NCBI RefSeq assembly: GCF_964036635.1 | Contig: NZ_OZ038524.1 | Span: 1,536,001 to 1,600,000 of the forward strand | Source: Tenacibaculum dicentrarchi | GTDB lineage: Bacteria > Bacteroidota > Bacteroidia > Flavobacteriales > Flavobacteriaceae | Direction: 5' to 3' | Length of the DNA: 64,000 nt | Shown here: positions 55,303 through 63,264 of the stretch, one piece after another | Numbering within the stretch: position 1 is the stretch's first letter | Layout: each line of letters starts with the position of its first letter | Position numbers and translations under genes: made by a program | Notes under the pieces: model-generated | Databases searched by the model: none | The model's input: only the letters and a program-made list of their open reading frames with translations | What the model was told of the DNA's origin: nothing

Positions 55303-55328
55303 AAATGAGCACATTTTACGGCTCATTT
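55303..55328. promoter_or_regulatory. 8-bp inverted repeat upstream of hutI
   Basis: AAATGAGC (55303-55310) and GCTCATTT (55321-55328) are exact complements around a 10-bp spacer, 19 bp before the hutI ATG. It could be an operator for histidine-degradation control or a hairpin affecting translation. Confidence 0.4.
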
Positions 55329-55347
55329 ATCAAAAATAAACAATTAC

Positions 55348-56598
55348 ATGACAACATTATTCATAAATATTAAAGAATTAATTCAAGTTAGAGATGCCGA
55401 TGTTCAAAAAGTTTCAGGAGCAGATATGGCTATTTTACCAACAATTAAAAATGCTTTTTTATTAATTAAAAATGATAAAATCATTGATTTTGGCGAAATG
55501 ACAAACTTAAAATTAGCCGATTTAAAAACAATTAATTTTGATAAAAAAATTGATTGTACGGGTAAAATGATACTGCCTACTTGGTGCGATTCTCACACAC
55601 ATATTGTCTATGCAGGAAATCGAGAACAAGAATTTGTAGATAGAATTAATGGCTTAACTTATGAAGAAATTGCAAATAACGGCGGTGGAATTTTAAATTC
55701 AGCAAAAAAATTACAACAAACTTCTGAAGATGATTTATATGCCCAATCGGCGGTTCGTTTAGAGGAAATTATGCAACTTGGTACGGGCGCTGTTGAAATT
55801 AAATCGGGCTATGGTTTAACCGTCGATGCCGAATTAAAAATGCTACGTGTTATTAAAAAATTACGTGAAAATTATAAACTTCCTATTAAAGCAACTTTTT
55901 TAGGTGCACACGCTTTTCCTAAGGAATATACAAATAATAAAGACGGTTATATTGATTTAATTATCAATGAAATGTTACCTAAAATATCCGAAGAAAATTT
56001 AGCTGATTTTATTGATGCTTTCTGTGAAACTGGTTATTTTTCAGTAAAAGATACCGACCGAATTTTAGAAGCGGGTAAAAAACACGGTTTAAGAGCAAAA
56101 GTACACGTAAATCAGTTTACAACTATTGGCGGTGTTCAAGTAAGTGTAAAATATGATGCTTTATCGGTAGATCATTTAGAAATTATGAATTCTGATGATA
56201 TTGAAGCCTTAAAAGATACCAATACCATGCCTGTTGCACTTCCGTCTTGCTCGTATTTTTTAAGTATTCCTTATACACCTGCTCGTAAAATTATTGAAGC
56301 AGGATTGCCTTTAGCTTTGGCAACCGATTTTAACCCTGGTTCTACGCCTTCGGGAAACATGAATTTTGTAGTTGCAACTGCTTGTATTAAAATGAAAATA
56401 ACTCCTGAAGAGGCGATTAATGCCGCAACTATTAACGGTGCTTACGCTATGGATTTATCCGAAGAAGTTGGAAGTATTACCAAAGGAAAAAAGGCTAATT
56501 TTATCATCACAAAAGAAATTTTAAGTTACGGAGCAATTCCTTATAATTTTGGTTCGGTATTAATTGATGCGGTTTTTATTAATGGGGAAATGATTTAG
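55348..56598 (+). CDS. hutI: imidazolonepropionase
   Basis: Third step of histidine breakdown: opens imidazolone propionate to N-formimino-glutamate. A zinc amidohydrolase of 416 residues with His83 and His85 in CDSHTHIVYAGNREQEF, KVHVNQFTTIGG and the later ATDFNPGSTPSGNM. HutG, the next enzyme, is encoded 1.5 kb downstream, separated by two unrelated ORFs. HutH and HutU are not in the window. Confidence 0.97.
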   Translation: MTTLFINIKELIQVRDADVQKVSGADMAILPTIKNAFLLIKNDKIIDFGEMTNLKLADLKTINFDKKIDCTGKMILPTWCDSHTHIVYAGNREQEFVDRINGLTYEEIANNGGGILNSAKKLQQTSEDDLYAQSAVRLEEIMQLGTGAVEIKSGYGLTVDAELKMLRVIKKLRENYKLPIKATFLGAHAFPKEYTNNKDGYIDLIINEMLPKISEENLADFIDAFCETGYFSVKDTDRILEAGKKHGLRAKVHVNQFTTIGGVQVSVKYDALSVDHLEIMNSDDIEALKDTNTMPVALPSCSYFLSIPYTPARKIIEAGLPLALATDFNPGSTPSGNMNFVVATACIKMKITPEEAINAATINGAYAMDLSEEVGSITKGKKANFIITKEILSYGAIPYNFGSVLIDAVFINGEMI

Positions 56599-56616
56599 AT
56601 TGATAAATACTAAAAA

Positions 56617-56633
56617 TGTGTAATGAATACACA
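56617..56633 (+). terminator. short hairpin after hutI
   Basis: TGTGTA (56617-56622) and TACACA (56628-56633) pair over 6 bp, 18 bp after the hutI stop. No T-run. A weak terminator at best. Confidence 0.3.
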
Positions 56634-56705
56634 ATTATTCTTAACTAAATCTATGGATATAATTAATAGTAACTATGTATTTTTGTTACAAACAATTAAA
56701 AAAAC

Positions 56706-57260
56706 ATGAAAGAAATTGAAATTTATTTAATATGCTTTTTGTCAAGTTTGATAGGCTCTGGATTAGGAATATTTATATCAGCATTTTTAAAAAAGAAAGG
56801 AGAGAATTTAGCAACAAAACAAGATATTGAAAGTATTACAAAGAAAATTGAAAATGTAAAGTTCAATCTATCAAAAAAATTAGAGATACTCAAAATTAGT
56901 CAAGCTGAAATTCAGTTAAAAAAAACAGAGGTTTTTATAGAGTTTTCAGAAGTTTTAGTAGATGTACTTACTCATAAGATTAAAGCTGATAGTAAAATAT
57001 TTAAGAATAAGGTTAATAAATTAGGATTGAATATATTTTTCTTTGGTTCTGAAGAAACTATAAGAAACTTTCAAATTTATAAAAGTCAAAAAGAGTACAA
57101 GAATGATAAAATGAGCCCTTTAATCACTTTGGCTAATTTATATATAAGTATGAGAAAAGATTTAGGATTTACTGAATCAGAATTAACACCAGATGATTTT
57201 CTTAAAATTCTTATTACGGATTGGGATCAAGCTAAATTGAAAAACTTACAAGAGAATTAA
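56706..57260 (+). CDS. unknown membrane-anchored protein in hut insertion (ORF 1)
   Basis: I do not recognise a characterised family. The 184-residue protein has one N-terminal transmembrane helix (about 6-28), then LATKQDIESITKKIENVK, a coiled-coil-like region (about 36-75), and a helical C-terminal domain ending with the acidic TPDDFLKILITDWDQ. It would sit in the membrane with a cytoplasmic domain. It interrupts the hutI-hutG pair. The motif GTTACAAACAATT lies 21 bp before its ATG, and a near copy lies 19 bp before the next ORF. An attC-like palindrome begins 8 bp after its stop, so it looks like a mobile gene cassette. Confidence 0.7.
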   Translation: MKEIEIYLICFLSSLIGSGLGIFISAFLKKKGENLATKQDIESITKKIENVKFNLSKKLEILKISQAEIQLKKTEVFIEFSEVLVDVLTHKIKADSKIFKNKVNKLGLNIFFFGSEETIRNFQIYKSQKEYKNDKMSPLITLANLYISMRKDLGFTESELTPDDFLKILITDWDQAKLKNLQEN

Positions 57261-57268
57261 AATAAAAA

Positions 57269-57346
57269 GTTTGTAACAAAGTGTAAATTTCACTTTTTGC
57301 CGCAGGCGCAATACAAAAAGTGAAACTGACACAAAACGTTGTAAAT
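57269..57346 (+). repeat. attC-like imperfect palindrome between two ORFs
   Basis: Outer arms GTTTGTAAC (57269-57277) and GTTGTAAAT (57338-57346) pair with three G-U. An inner arm pair GTGT (57281-57284) / ACAC (57329-57332) follows after an unpaired gap. A perfect 12-bp core TTTCACTTTTTG (57288-57299) / CAAAAAGTGAAA (57314-57325) closes on a 14-nt GC-richer loop. The AAC...GTT ends, paired outer boxes, spacer, paired inner boxes and variable loop are the layout of an integron attC site. Box sequences do not fully match the classical RYYYAAC/GTTRRRY, and no integrase is seen. Confidence 0.55.
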
Positions 57347-57356
57347 AATTCCAAAA

Positions 57357-58094
57357 ATGATACAAATAAAAAATATTGATACAATAATTATTTTAGATAC
57401 AATTAAAAATATTAATTCTACAAAAACATCAAACACTCAGGAAATAATTGATAATATCAAAATTGTTGATCCAATTAAAATAATCAACATAACTGATAAA
57501 GGGTCTAATTTTTTTCTTTGGATTTCAACATTAATAGCTATCTTATCAATAATTTTCATAATTTTTGATAAAATAAAAGAAAGTAAAGTCTTTGGAAAAA
57601 TAATAAGTAAAACATACAGTCCTGAAGGTTTTTATAATTATAAAACAAATAATAATGGGTTTAAAACTATAACAGGAGAGCAATACTTATTAAAACTATC
57701 ATTGAGTTGCTATAGAAAAAGCTTGAATTTCAAAGATGTAAATGTATATATGACTTATGGAAACGAAACTATAAAAGGAGAAATTATATGGGTGAATGAA
57801 CACAACTTAAAACTACCAAATAAAGCTGAAACAAAATTCGAAAATTTCACAATGAAAATACCTCCTAATGAATTTTTGACTTTTAATAATGTTCTTGAAA
57901 TAGGAAAAACATCTTTTTATTATTTATCATTTATTGTTCCAAATAAAAAAGGTGAAGTTATTTATGATAAAATGGAATTAGAGTTTATCAAACCGAATAA
58001 TAAAAAAAAGAAATTTGAGATTTTTGAAATTGATGAAAAACAATATCTTTTTGATGAAAGCTTATTAACAAAAAAATTAAAAAATAATGCTTAA
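57357..58094 (+). CDS. unknown membrane-anchored protein in hut insertion (ORF 2)
   Basis: A 245-residue protein of no family I recognise. An Ile/Asn-rich stretch of about 48 residues precedes one transmembrane helix (about 50-69, NFFLWISTLIAILSIIFIIF). The C-terminal domain (about 80-240) is rich in beta strands and Lys. The last 8 bases overlap the start of hutG, in a different frame. Together with ORF 1 it separates hutI from hutG. It begins 19 bp after the attC-like R' motif. Function unknown; the two proteins may work together or be independent cassettes. Confidence 0.68.
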   Translation: MIQIKNIDTIIILDTIKNINSTKTSNTQEIIDNIKIVDPIKIINITDKGSNFFLWISTLIAILSIIFIIFDKIKESKVFGKIISKTYSPEGFYNYKTNNNGFKTITGEQYLLKLSLSCYRKSLNFKDVNVYMTYGNETIKGEIIWVNEHNLKLPNKAETKFENFTMKIPPNEFLTFNNVLEIGKTSFYYLSFIVPNKKGEVIYDKMELEFIKPNNKKKKFEIFEIDEKQYLFDESLLTKKLKNNA

Positions 58095-59085
58095 AATATT
58101 CACTAAAAATGATACTGATACTTTTGTAAATCCACGAGAAGGTGAAACAAAAATTGGGCAACTTACACAAACTATTTCTTCTTTAAATGAACTTGAAAAT
58201 TGTACGGCTAAATTTGTAATTATTGGCGTTCCTGAAGATATTGGTGTAAAAATGAACTACGGAAACGGTGGCGCTCACACGGCTTTTACTCCTGCTTTAA
58301 AATCATTTTTAAACATTCAAGAAAATCAGTTTATTAGCGGAAAAGATATTCTTGTTTTAGGTTATTTAGATTTTTTATCCGAAGCTTCAAATTTTAATGC
58401 TTCTGATAGAAAAAAAGGTAATTTACTCGTTAAAGCTATTGATAAAGAAGTATCTGAACTTGTTAAAAAAATCGTTAAAGCTAATAAAATTCCGATTGTA
58501 ATTGGTGGCGGACATAACAATTCTTACGGGAATTTAAAAGGATTATCCGAAGCTAAAAAACAGCCGATTAATGTGATCAATTTAGATGCACATACCGACT
58601 TGCGACAATTGGAAGAACGTCATAGCGGTAACGGGTTTTCTTATGCTATTGAGCATAAATATGTCGAAAAATATTTTATGTTTGGTTTGCATGAAAATTA
58701 CACACCTCAATATATTTTTGACTACATTCATAGCAATATTAATATTGACTATAATACCTACGAGGAATTAGAAGTTTATAAATCGATTCCTTTTGAAAAT
58801 GAACTATTACGTGCCGAAAATTTTATTCAAAATAAGCCTTTTGGTATTGAAATAGATTTAGACTGTATTCAAAATTTTCCTAGCAGTGCTATGACCCCTA
58901 GCGGATTTTCACCTCAACAAACACGTAAATTTGTGTATTATTTTGCTAAAAATACCAATGCTAGTTATATCCATATTTGCGAAGGAGCACCTTCGGTTAT
59001 ACAAGATCCTTCAGCGGTAAATCAAGTTGGGAAATTTATTAGTTATTTAATTACTGATTTTATAAAAGCACAAAAACAGGATTAA
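58087..59085 (+). CDS. hutG: formimidoylglutamase
   Basis: Last step of histidine degradation, giving glutamate and formamide. Arginase-fold manganese enzyme of 332 residues with metal ligands His143 in GGGHNNSYGN, Asp167/His169/Asp171 in LDAHTDLR, and the IEIDLDCI segment near 252. Its ATG at 58087 lies inside the end of ORF 2. Partner of hutI; the pair is split by the two-ORF insertion. Confidence 0.95.
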   Translation: MLKIFTKNDTDTFVNPREGETKIGQLTQTISSLNELENCTAKFVIIGVPEDIGVKMNYGNGGAHTAFTPALKSFLNIQENQFISGKDILVLGYLDFLSEASNFNASDRKKGNLLVKAIDKEVSELVKKIVKANKIPIVIGGGHNNSYGNLKGLSEAKKQPINVINLDAHTDLRQLEERHSGNGFSYAIEHKYVEKYFMFGLHENYTPQYIFDYIHSNINIDYNTYEELEVYKSIPFENELLRAENFIQNKPFGIEIDLDCIQNFPSSAMTPSGFSPQQTRKFVYYFAKNTNASYIHICEGAPSVIQDPSAVNQVGKFISYLITDFIKAQKQD

Positions 59086-59171
59086 AGACTGATTTTAAAA
59101 GTAATTTACGGCACGATAATTGCCTTCGAAAAACAACAACCTTAGTAAAAAAATTTAACCGCATATTAATT

Positions 59172-59939
59172 ATGAAAAAAATACACATTTTAGCTGTATC
59201 AATTGCAATTTCTTTATTTGGATGCAAAAATAACGACCATAAAAATAATCAAGAAAACATCATAAAAAAAGAAGCTGTAAAAATGGTTGATAGTCATAGT
59301 TCTGAAATTTCTTTAGATTGGAATGGAACATATCATAGTTTTTTTCCTTGTGCTAGTTGCCCCGGTATTTTGACCACAGTAAAATTGAATAATGATAAAA
59401 CGTTTGAAAAATCAGACTTGTATTTAGGAACTGAAAATGGTTATTTTAATAGCAAAGGAACTTTTTCTTTTACTGAAGATGGCGGAAAAATTATCTTAAA
59501 ACCAGAAAAATCTTCAGTAAAAGAAACGATAATATACAGCATCGGAGAAAATAGATTGACTTTATTAGATAAAGATGGACAAGAAACGATTTCTGAATTT
59601 GCGGAAATGTACACGTTAAAAAAAGCATTAAATACCCCTGTTGATTTTTCAAATAAAGTAATAAAGGGGTTTCTTACTTTCGGGCATGAAGTTGCTTCTT
59701 TTAGACCTTGTGGTACTGAAAACTCTTATTGGATTGTTGACCCAAGTAATAAATTAAGAGCACTTTACCAAAATCAAATCGACAAAAAAAACACACCTTA
59801 CACTCCTGTAATAGCTGAACTTAATGTAAAAAACCTAGGGAAAGCTACAGAAGGTTTTGCTGAACAATATGAAAGTATTTTAGAAACGATAGCTATTAAA
59901 TCGGTAACAGCTATTACTCCTGAAAACTATTGTAAATAA
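59172..59939 (+). CDS. NlpE-like lipoprotein
   Basis: Lipoprotein of 255 residues with lipobox Cys18 (SLFGC). The NlpE N-terminal domain (about 48-155) is shown by WNGTYHSFFPCASCPGI with the CxxC pair, as in NlpE, the outer-membrane sensor for copper and adhesion stress in E. coli. The C-terminal hundred residues (DFSNKVIKGFLTFGHEV onward) form a second beta domain. It probably senses or protects envelope conditions. It stands alone and ends with a palindromic terminator. Confidence 0.85.
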   Translation: MKKIHILAVSIAISLFGCKNNDHKNNQENIIKKEAVKMVDSHSSEISLDWNGTYHSFFPCASCPGILTTVKLNNDKTFEKSDLYLGTENGYFNSKGTFSFTEDGGKIILKPEKSSVKETIIYSIGENRLTLLDKDGQETISEFAEMYTLKKALNTPVDFSNKVIKGFLTFGHEVASFRPCGTENSYWIVDPSNKLRALYQNQIDKKNTPYTPVIAELNVKNLGKATEGFAEQYESILETIAIKSVTAITPENYCK

Positions 59940-59956
59940 TATTTTTTTAAGTAAAC

Positions 59957-59980
59957 AAAGCTCAAAATATTTTGAGCTTT
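59957..59980 (+). terminator. 24-bp perfect palindrome after the nlpE-like gene
   Basis: The sequence from 59957 to 59980 is its own complement (AAAGCTCAAAAT then ATTTTGAGCTTT). It starts 17 bp after the stop and folds into a strong stem. The tail is poor in T, so termination may be partial. Confidence 0.7.
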
Positions 59981-60007
59981 AAAGTTAAACATTATTTTGA
60001 ATCACTT

Positions 60008-60322
60008 ATGAATAATAATGATGCTATAAAAGAGGAATTCAAAGAAATGGATTCCTTACTTTTTGAGGTAGAAAAAGAATTTATCCAAATTAAAAAACAC
60101 CATAAAAAGCTTAAAAAATTGATACAAAAAACAAAAATATTAGAAGAGTTTTACTTTTCTGAAAAATGGATGAAAAATAGAGATTTACTTACTAAATCAT
60201 CTAAAAATAATACTGAACCAAACTCTTTTTATTCAGCTAGTGAGGATGCAATTTGGAATTTGTCACAAAGTTTGCATACTGAAAAAATAAAAATTCTTAA
60301 AACAATTACCAAAACGCTTTAA
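60008..60322 (+). CDS. DUF4298-like small protein
   Basis: A 104-residue helical protein. The C-terminal stretch LEEFYFSEKWMKNRDLL and ASEDAIWNLSQSL fits my recollection of the DUF4298 pattern (LxxYYxSxxWxxD ... SEDAIYNLL), with an N-terminal coiled coil (about 5-45). The role is unknown. ATG 60008 is preferred over the in-frame TTG 59972, which falls inside the preceding palindrome. It has no clear operon partner. Confidence 0.65.
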   Translation: MNNNDAIKEEFKEMDSLLFEVEKEFIQIKKHHKKLKKLIQKTKILEEFYFSEKWMKNRDLLTKSSKNNTEPNSFYSASEDAIWNLSQSLHTEKIKILKTITKTL

Positions 60323-60436
60323 TTCTGCAAAAAATTAAACAAGCTCTTAGTAATGTCGTTTTATATTTCTTAAATTTGGTGAAAAATTGAAAGGAAATAC
60401 CTCTATTATCCTATATAATTTGACTAAAACAAACCA

Positions 60437-61069
60437 ATGACAAACGAAACATTTGGAGCTTATTACTATGAAACTAAATCGCCTACAGTATTTAAAAGTG
60501 ATTCTAATCAACTTTACTTTTTTCAATCTTTTATAGGAAATCATACTATTGATGTAGAACTTGGAGACTGCATATATTATTTTGATGATGATTTAAAATT
60601 TGCTAAAGTTAAAAAAGGTCCTTGCAAAATTAAATCTATTCATTTAGCAACTATAATACGTGGTTATATGCCTCCTGAAGCATCTATATCAATGGAAGGA
60701 GTTACTACTTTACCATACGTAAATGGCTGTTCTACAAAACAATTATTTCCTCCGATAAGACTAGGAGATCCTACATTACAATACTTAAAAATGCCAGCTT
60801 TTAGTAAAGAGCAAGAGCATCATATTCATTCAACTGTTAGAGTTGTTTTAATTATTGAAGGATATGGAAAAAGTATTGTCGGTATTGAAAATAAAAATAT
60901 AATTACGGAGTTAAAACCTGGTTCTGTTTGTGTTCTTGAACCAATGTGCCCACATCATTTTGAAACAGACACAGAAAAACCTTTAATTGCAATTCCTTTA
61001 CATATTTTTTCTTCTGTTGGAGCAATAGAAAAAAACCACCCTATGTTTAATGGTACTATTATGATTTAA
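60437..61069 (+). CDS. cupin protein in accessory operon
   Basis: A 210-residue protein. The C-terminal half is a cupin: metal-ligand-like HHIH (128-131), then VLIIEGYGKSIV, LKPGSVCVLEPMCPHHFETD (about 159-178) and a closing IPLHIFSS. The N-terminal 100 residues are a separate beta domain. Cupins of this sort bind a metal and either sense or change a small molecule. It is first in a tight three-gene operon: 3 bp to the next ORF, which overlaps the PP-loop enzyme gene. Enzymatic role is inferred; it could also be a sensor or lyase/isomerase. Confidence 0.78.
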   Translation: MTNETFGAYYYETKSPTVFKSDSNQLYFFQSFIGNHTIDVELGDCIYYFDDDLKFAKVKKGPCKIKSIHLATIIRGYMPPEASISMEGVTTLPYVNGCSTKQLFPPIRLGDPTLQYLKMPAFSKEQEHHIHSTVRVVLIIEGYGKSIVGIENKNIITELKPGSVCVLEPMCPHHFETDTEKPLIAIPLHIFSSVGAIEKNHPMFNGTIMI

Positions 61070-61072
61070 AAA

Positions 61073-61462
61073 ATGAGCAACGAAAATATTGATAGAATTA
61101 TTAATGCATTTCTTAAAGATTTTAATGAAATGTGTAAAACTAAAAAAAGAGATTTCCTGATTAGAGAAAAAATAGTTAATTATGAATCGGGTACTTACTC
61201 TAAAAAACAGATAAAATATAATGTAACTTATAAAGTAAGCCGTAAGAAAAATATATGGATTATAGAAGCTATAAATGGATTTTGGTTTTTTAAAAAGAAA
61301 TTTTTACTGCTTCAAATTACTACAAAAGGTGAAAAATTAAATTTCTCAGGACTTTATACACACTCTTTTAAAGATTTTGAAAAATCATTATTAGAAGATA
61401 AGCTAAAAATATATTTAAATACTTGCAAAAAAATACGTCATGATGCCTTTGTCAAATCTTAA
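61073..61462 (+). CDS. unknown 129-residue protein in accessory operon
   Basis: I do not recognise this protein. It has an N-terminal acidic helix (MSNENIDRIINAFLKDFNEM), then a basic beta-rich core (IKYNVTYKVSRKKNIWIIEA, IFWFFKK-like aromatic patch near GFWFFKKKF, LLLQITTKG), and a C-terminal helix. High Lys content (about one residue in six). No signal peptide. It sits 3 bp after the cupin gene and overlaps the PP-loop enzyme gene by 23 bp, so it is surely part of that unit; perhaps a partner or substrate-binding subunit. Confidence 0.72.
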   Translation: MSNENIDRIINAFLKDFNEMCKTKKRDFLIREKIVNYESGTYSKKQIKYNVTYKVSRKKNIWIIEAINGFWFFKKKFLLLQITTKGEKLNFSGLYTHSFKDFEKSLLEDKLKIYLNTCKKIRHDAFVKS

Positions 61463-62483
61463 TAGTATTTACTATTTATCTAAAAAACAATTATTCAATA
61501 GTAAAGAAATTAAGAAAAAAGCAAATCCTATTTACTTGCAGAGTTGTCTATTTTTTGGTGCTACTTTAATTGACCGTACAAAAAATTTAGATTCTGGAAT
61601 TGATTTTACCATTTTAGATAAAATACCTCAAACATCAAATATATCAAAAACATTTTCAGAAATATGTAGTGAAAGAGCTCGTGAAATAATTAATGCGACT
61701 GATGGAAGAATTAAAGTATTATGGTCTGGTGGAATTGATTCTACCGTAGCATTAATATCGTTAATAAATGAATTAAAATCTATTGATAAAATTAACCGAT
61801 TATCTATTTTATTATCAAAAGAATCGATTATAGAATATCCTACTTTTTTTAACGATATTATTGATAATAAACTTAATTATGAAATGATTAAAACAACTAT
61901 TTTTAATCATATTCAACCAACAGAAACTATTGTAACAGGCGAACATGGCGACCAACTTTTTGGTAGCGATAAACTTAAATACCCTATTCTAACAGGTGAT
62001 GCTTTTACTCCTTATGAAGATATTTTAGAATTTATTATCTCCAGAAAATTAGGTACAGATAAATTTACAAATCAAATTATAGATTTTATAGCACCTGTAA
62101 TAAAAGAATCACCTTTTAAAATAATTTCTTTATACGATTATATGTGGTGGTTAAATTTTTCGTTGAAATGGCAAACAGTATCAATGAGATTAATTCATGG
62201 TTTAGAGCGTAGTCATGAAGATTTAGAAACAAGTGTTTTTCATTTTTTTAAAAGTAACAGCTTTCAAGTTTGGTCTCTTGAAAATCATTCTTCAAAAATT
62301 AAAGAAGAATGGAATACTTATAAATATATTGCCAAAGAATTTATTTATGATTTCCATAAAGACCCTTTTTATCTAGAGAAAAAAGAAAAAGAACAATCAC
62401 TAAAAGAAGTACTAGTTAATAAAACTAATTTTTCAGCATTAACTTTTTCTAAAAAAATATTTAATCAAATAAAAAACAACTGA
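61440..62483 (+). CDS. stand-alone asparagine-synthetase-like PP-loop enzyme
   Basis: A 347-residue protein with the synthetase half of asparagine synthase but no N-terminal glutaminase domain. The pyrophosphate loop is SGGIDST (96-102) in KVLWSGGIDSTVALISL, and the second motif is GEHGDQLFGS (167-176), matching the GExxDELFGG of AsnB. It should adenylate a carboxylate and join it to an amine or ammonia. Relatives without glutaminase build amides, lactams or lasso-peptide rings. It is last in the cupin operon. Start ATG 61440 (or 61443). Confidence 0.83.
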   Translation: MMPLSNLNSIYYLSKKQLFNSKEIKKKANPIYLQSCLFFGATLIDRTKNLDSGIDFTILDKIPQTSNISKTFSEICSERAREIINATDGRIKVLWSGGIDSTVALISLINELKSIDKINRLSILLSKESIIEYPTFFNDIIDNKLNYEMIKTTIFNHIQPTETIVTGEHGDQLFGSDKLKYPILTGDAFTPYEDILEFIISRKLGTDKFTNQIIDFIAPVIKESPFKIISLYDYMWWLNFSLKWQTVSMRLIHGLERSHEDLETSVFHFFKSNSFQVWSLENHSSKIKEEWNTYKYIAKEFIYDFHKDPFYLEKKEKEQSLKEVLVNKTNFSALTFSKKIFNQIKNN

Positions 62484-62499
62484 TTATTTACACTCAAAA

Positions 62500-63255
62500 T
62501 TAATCAATCCAATTTTTAAAAGTTTTTACACGTTCTCTGCTTACTATTATTTCTGTTTCATCATAAAAATGTAAAATTAATTTTAAGCGAGAATTTGTAT
62601 AAGTTATAATATCTTTTATGGCATTTATATGAACTATAAAAGTTCTATTTACTCTAAAAAAACATTCAGGATTTAGCTGTTTTTGCCAATATTCTAACGA
62701 ATTATCTATTAAGTAATTTCGATTTGCATTGGTATGAATATACGTTGCTTTATTTTCGGAACATAAACAAACAATTTGATCAATAGGTATTATTTTTATA
62801 TGTTGCCCTACTTTAATTGTAAATCGCTTTTTAAACTTTCTATCAACAGGGTTTACTAACAACTTTCGAATAGCATCAATATTGATTTTTATATCCGATT
62901 TTTTAGGTTGATGCTCTTTAAATTTATCAAAAGCAACCTTTAACTCGTCTTGGTCAAGAGGTTTTAATAGATAATCTATCGAATTTAATTTGAATGCTTT
63001 TAATGCGTATTCATCATAAGCAGTTGTAAAAATAATGGCTGATTTCACTTCAATTTCTTCAAAAATTTCAAATGATAATCCGTCAGATAATTGAATATCT
63101 AAAAAAATTAAATCAGGGTGTTTATTGTTTTGAAACCAATTAATTGACTCTTCTACCGAATGTAGCATCGTTTGCGCTTCAATATTTAACTCAGAAAGCA
63201 TTCTTTTTAAACGTCTGGCAGCTGGTTTTTCATCTTCTATAATAATAACATTCAT
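62500..63255 (-). CDS. LytTR-family response regulator
   Basis: Response regulator of 251 residues: receiver domain (about 1-118, phospho-acceptor Asp53 in LIFLDIQLSDG) and C-terminal LytTR DNA-binding domain (about 145-250, with FFRVNRTFIVHINAIKDI). It pairs with the sensor kinase encoded 9 bp upstream. Target genes are not obvious; it converges on the cupin/PP-loop operon with a 16-bp gap. Such pairs in flavobacteria control diverse targets. Confidence 0.95.
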   Translation of the reverse strand: MNVIIIEDEKPAARRLKRMLSELNIEAQTMLHSVEESINWFQNNKHPDLIFLDIQLSDGLSFEIFEEIEVKSAIIFTTAYDEYALKAFKLNSIDYLLKPLDQDELKVAFDKFKEHQPKKSDIKINIDAIRKLLVNPVDRKFKKRFTIKVGQHIKIIPIDQIVCLCSENKATYIHTNANRNYLIDNSLEYWQKQLNPECFFRVNRTFIVHINAIKDIITYTNSRLKLILHFYDETEIIVSRERVKTFKNWID

Positions 63256-63264
63256 ATTTTTATT

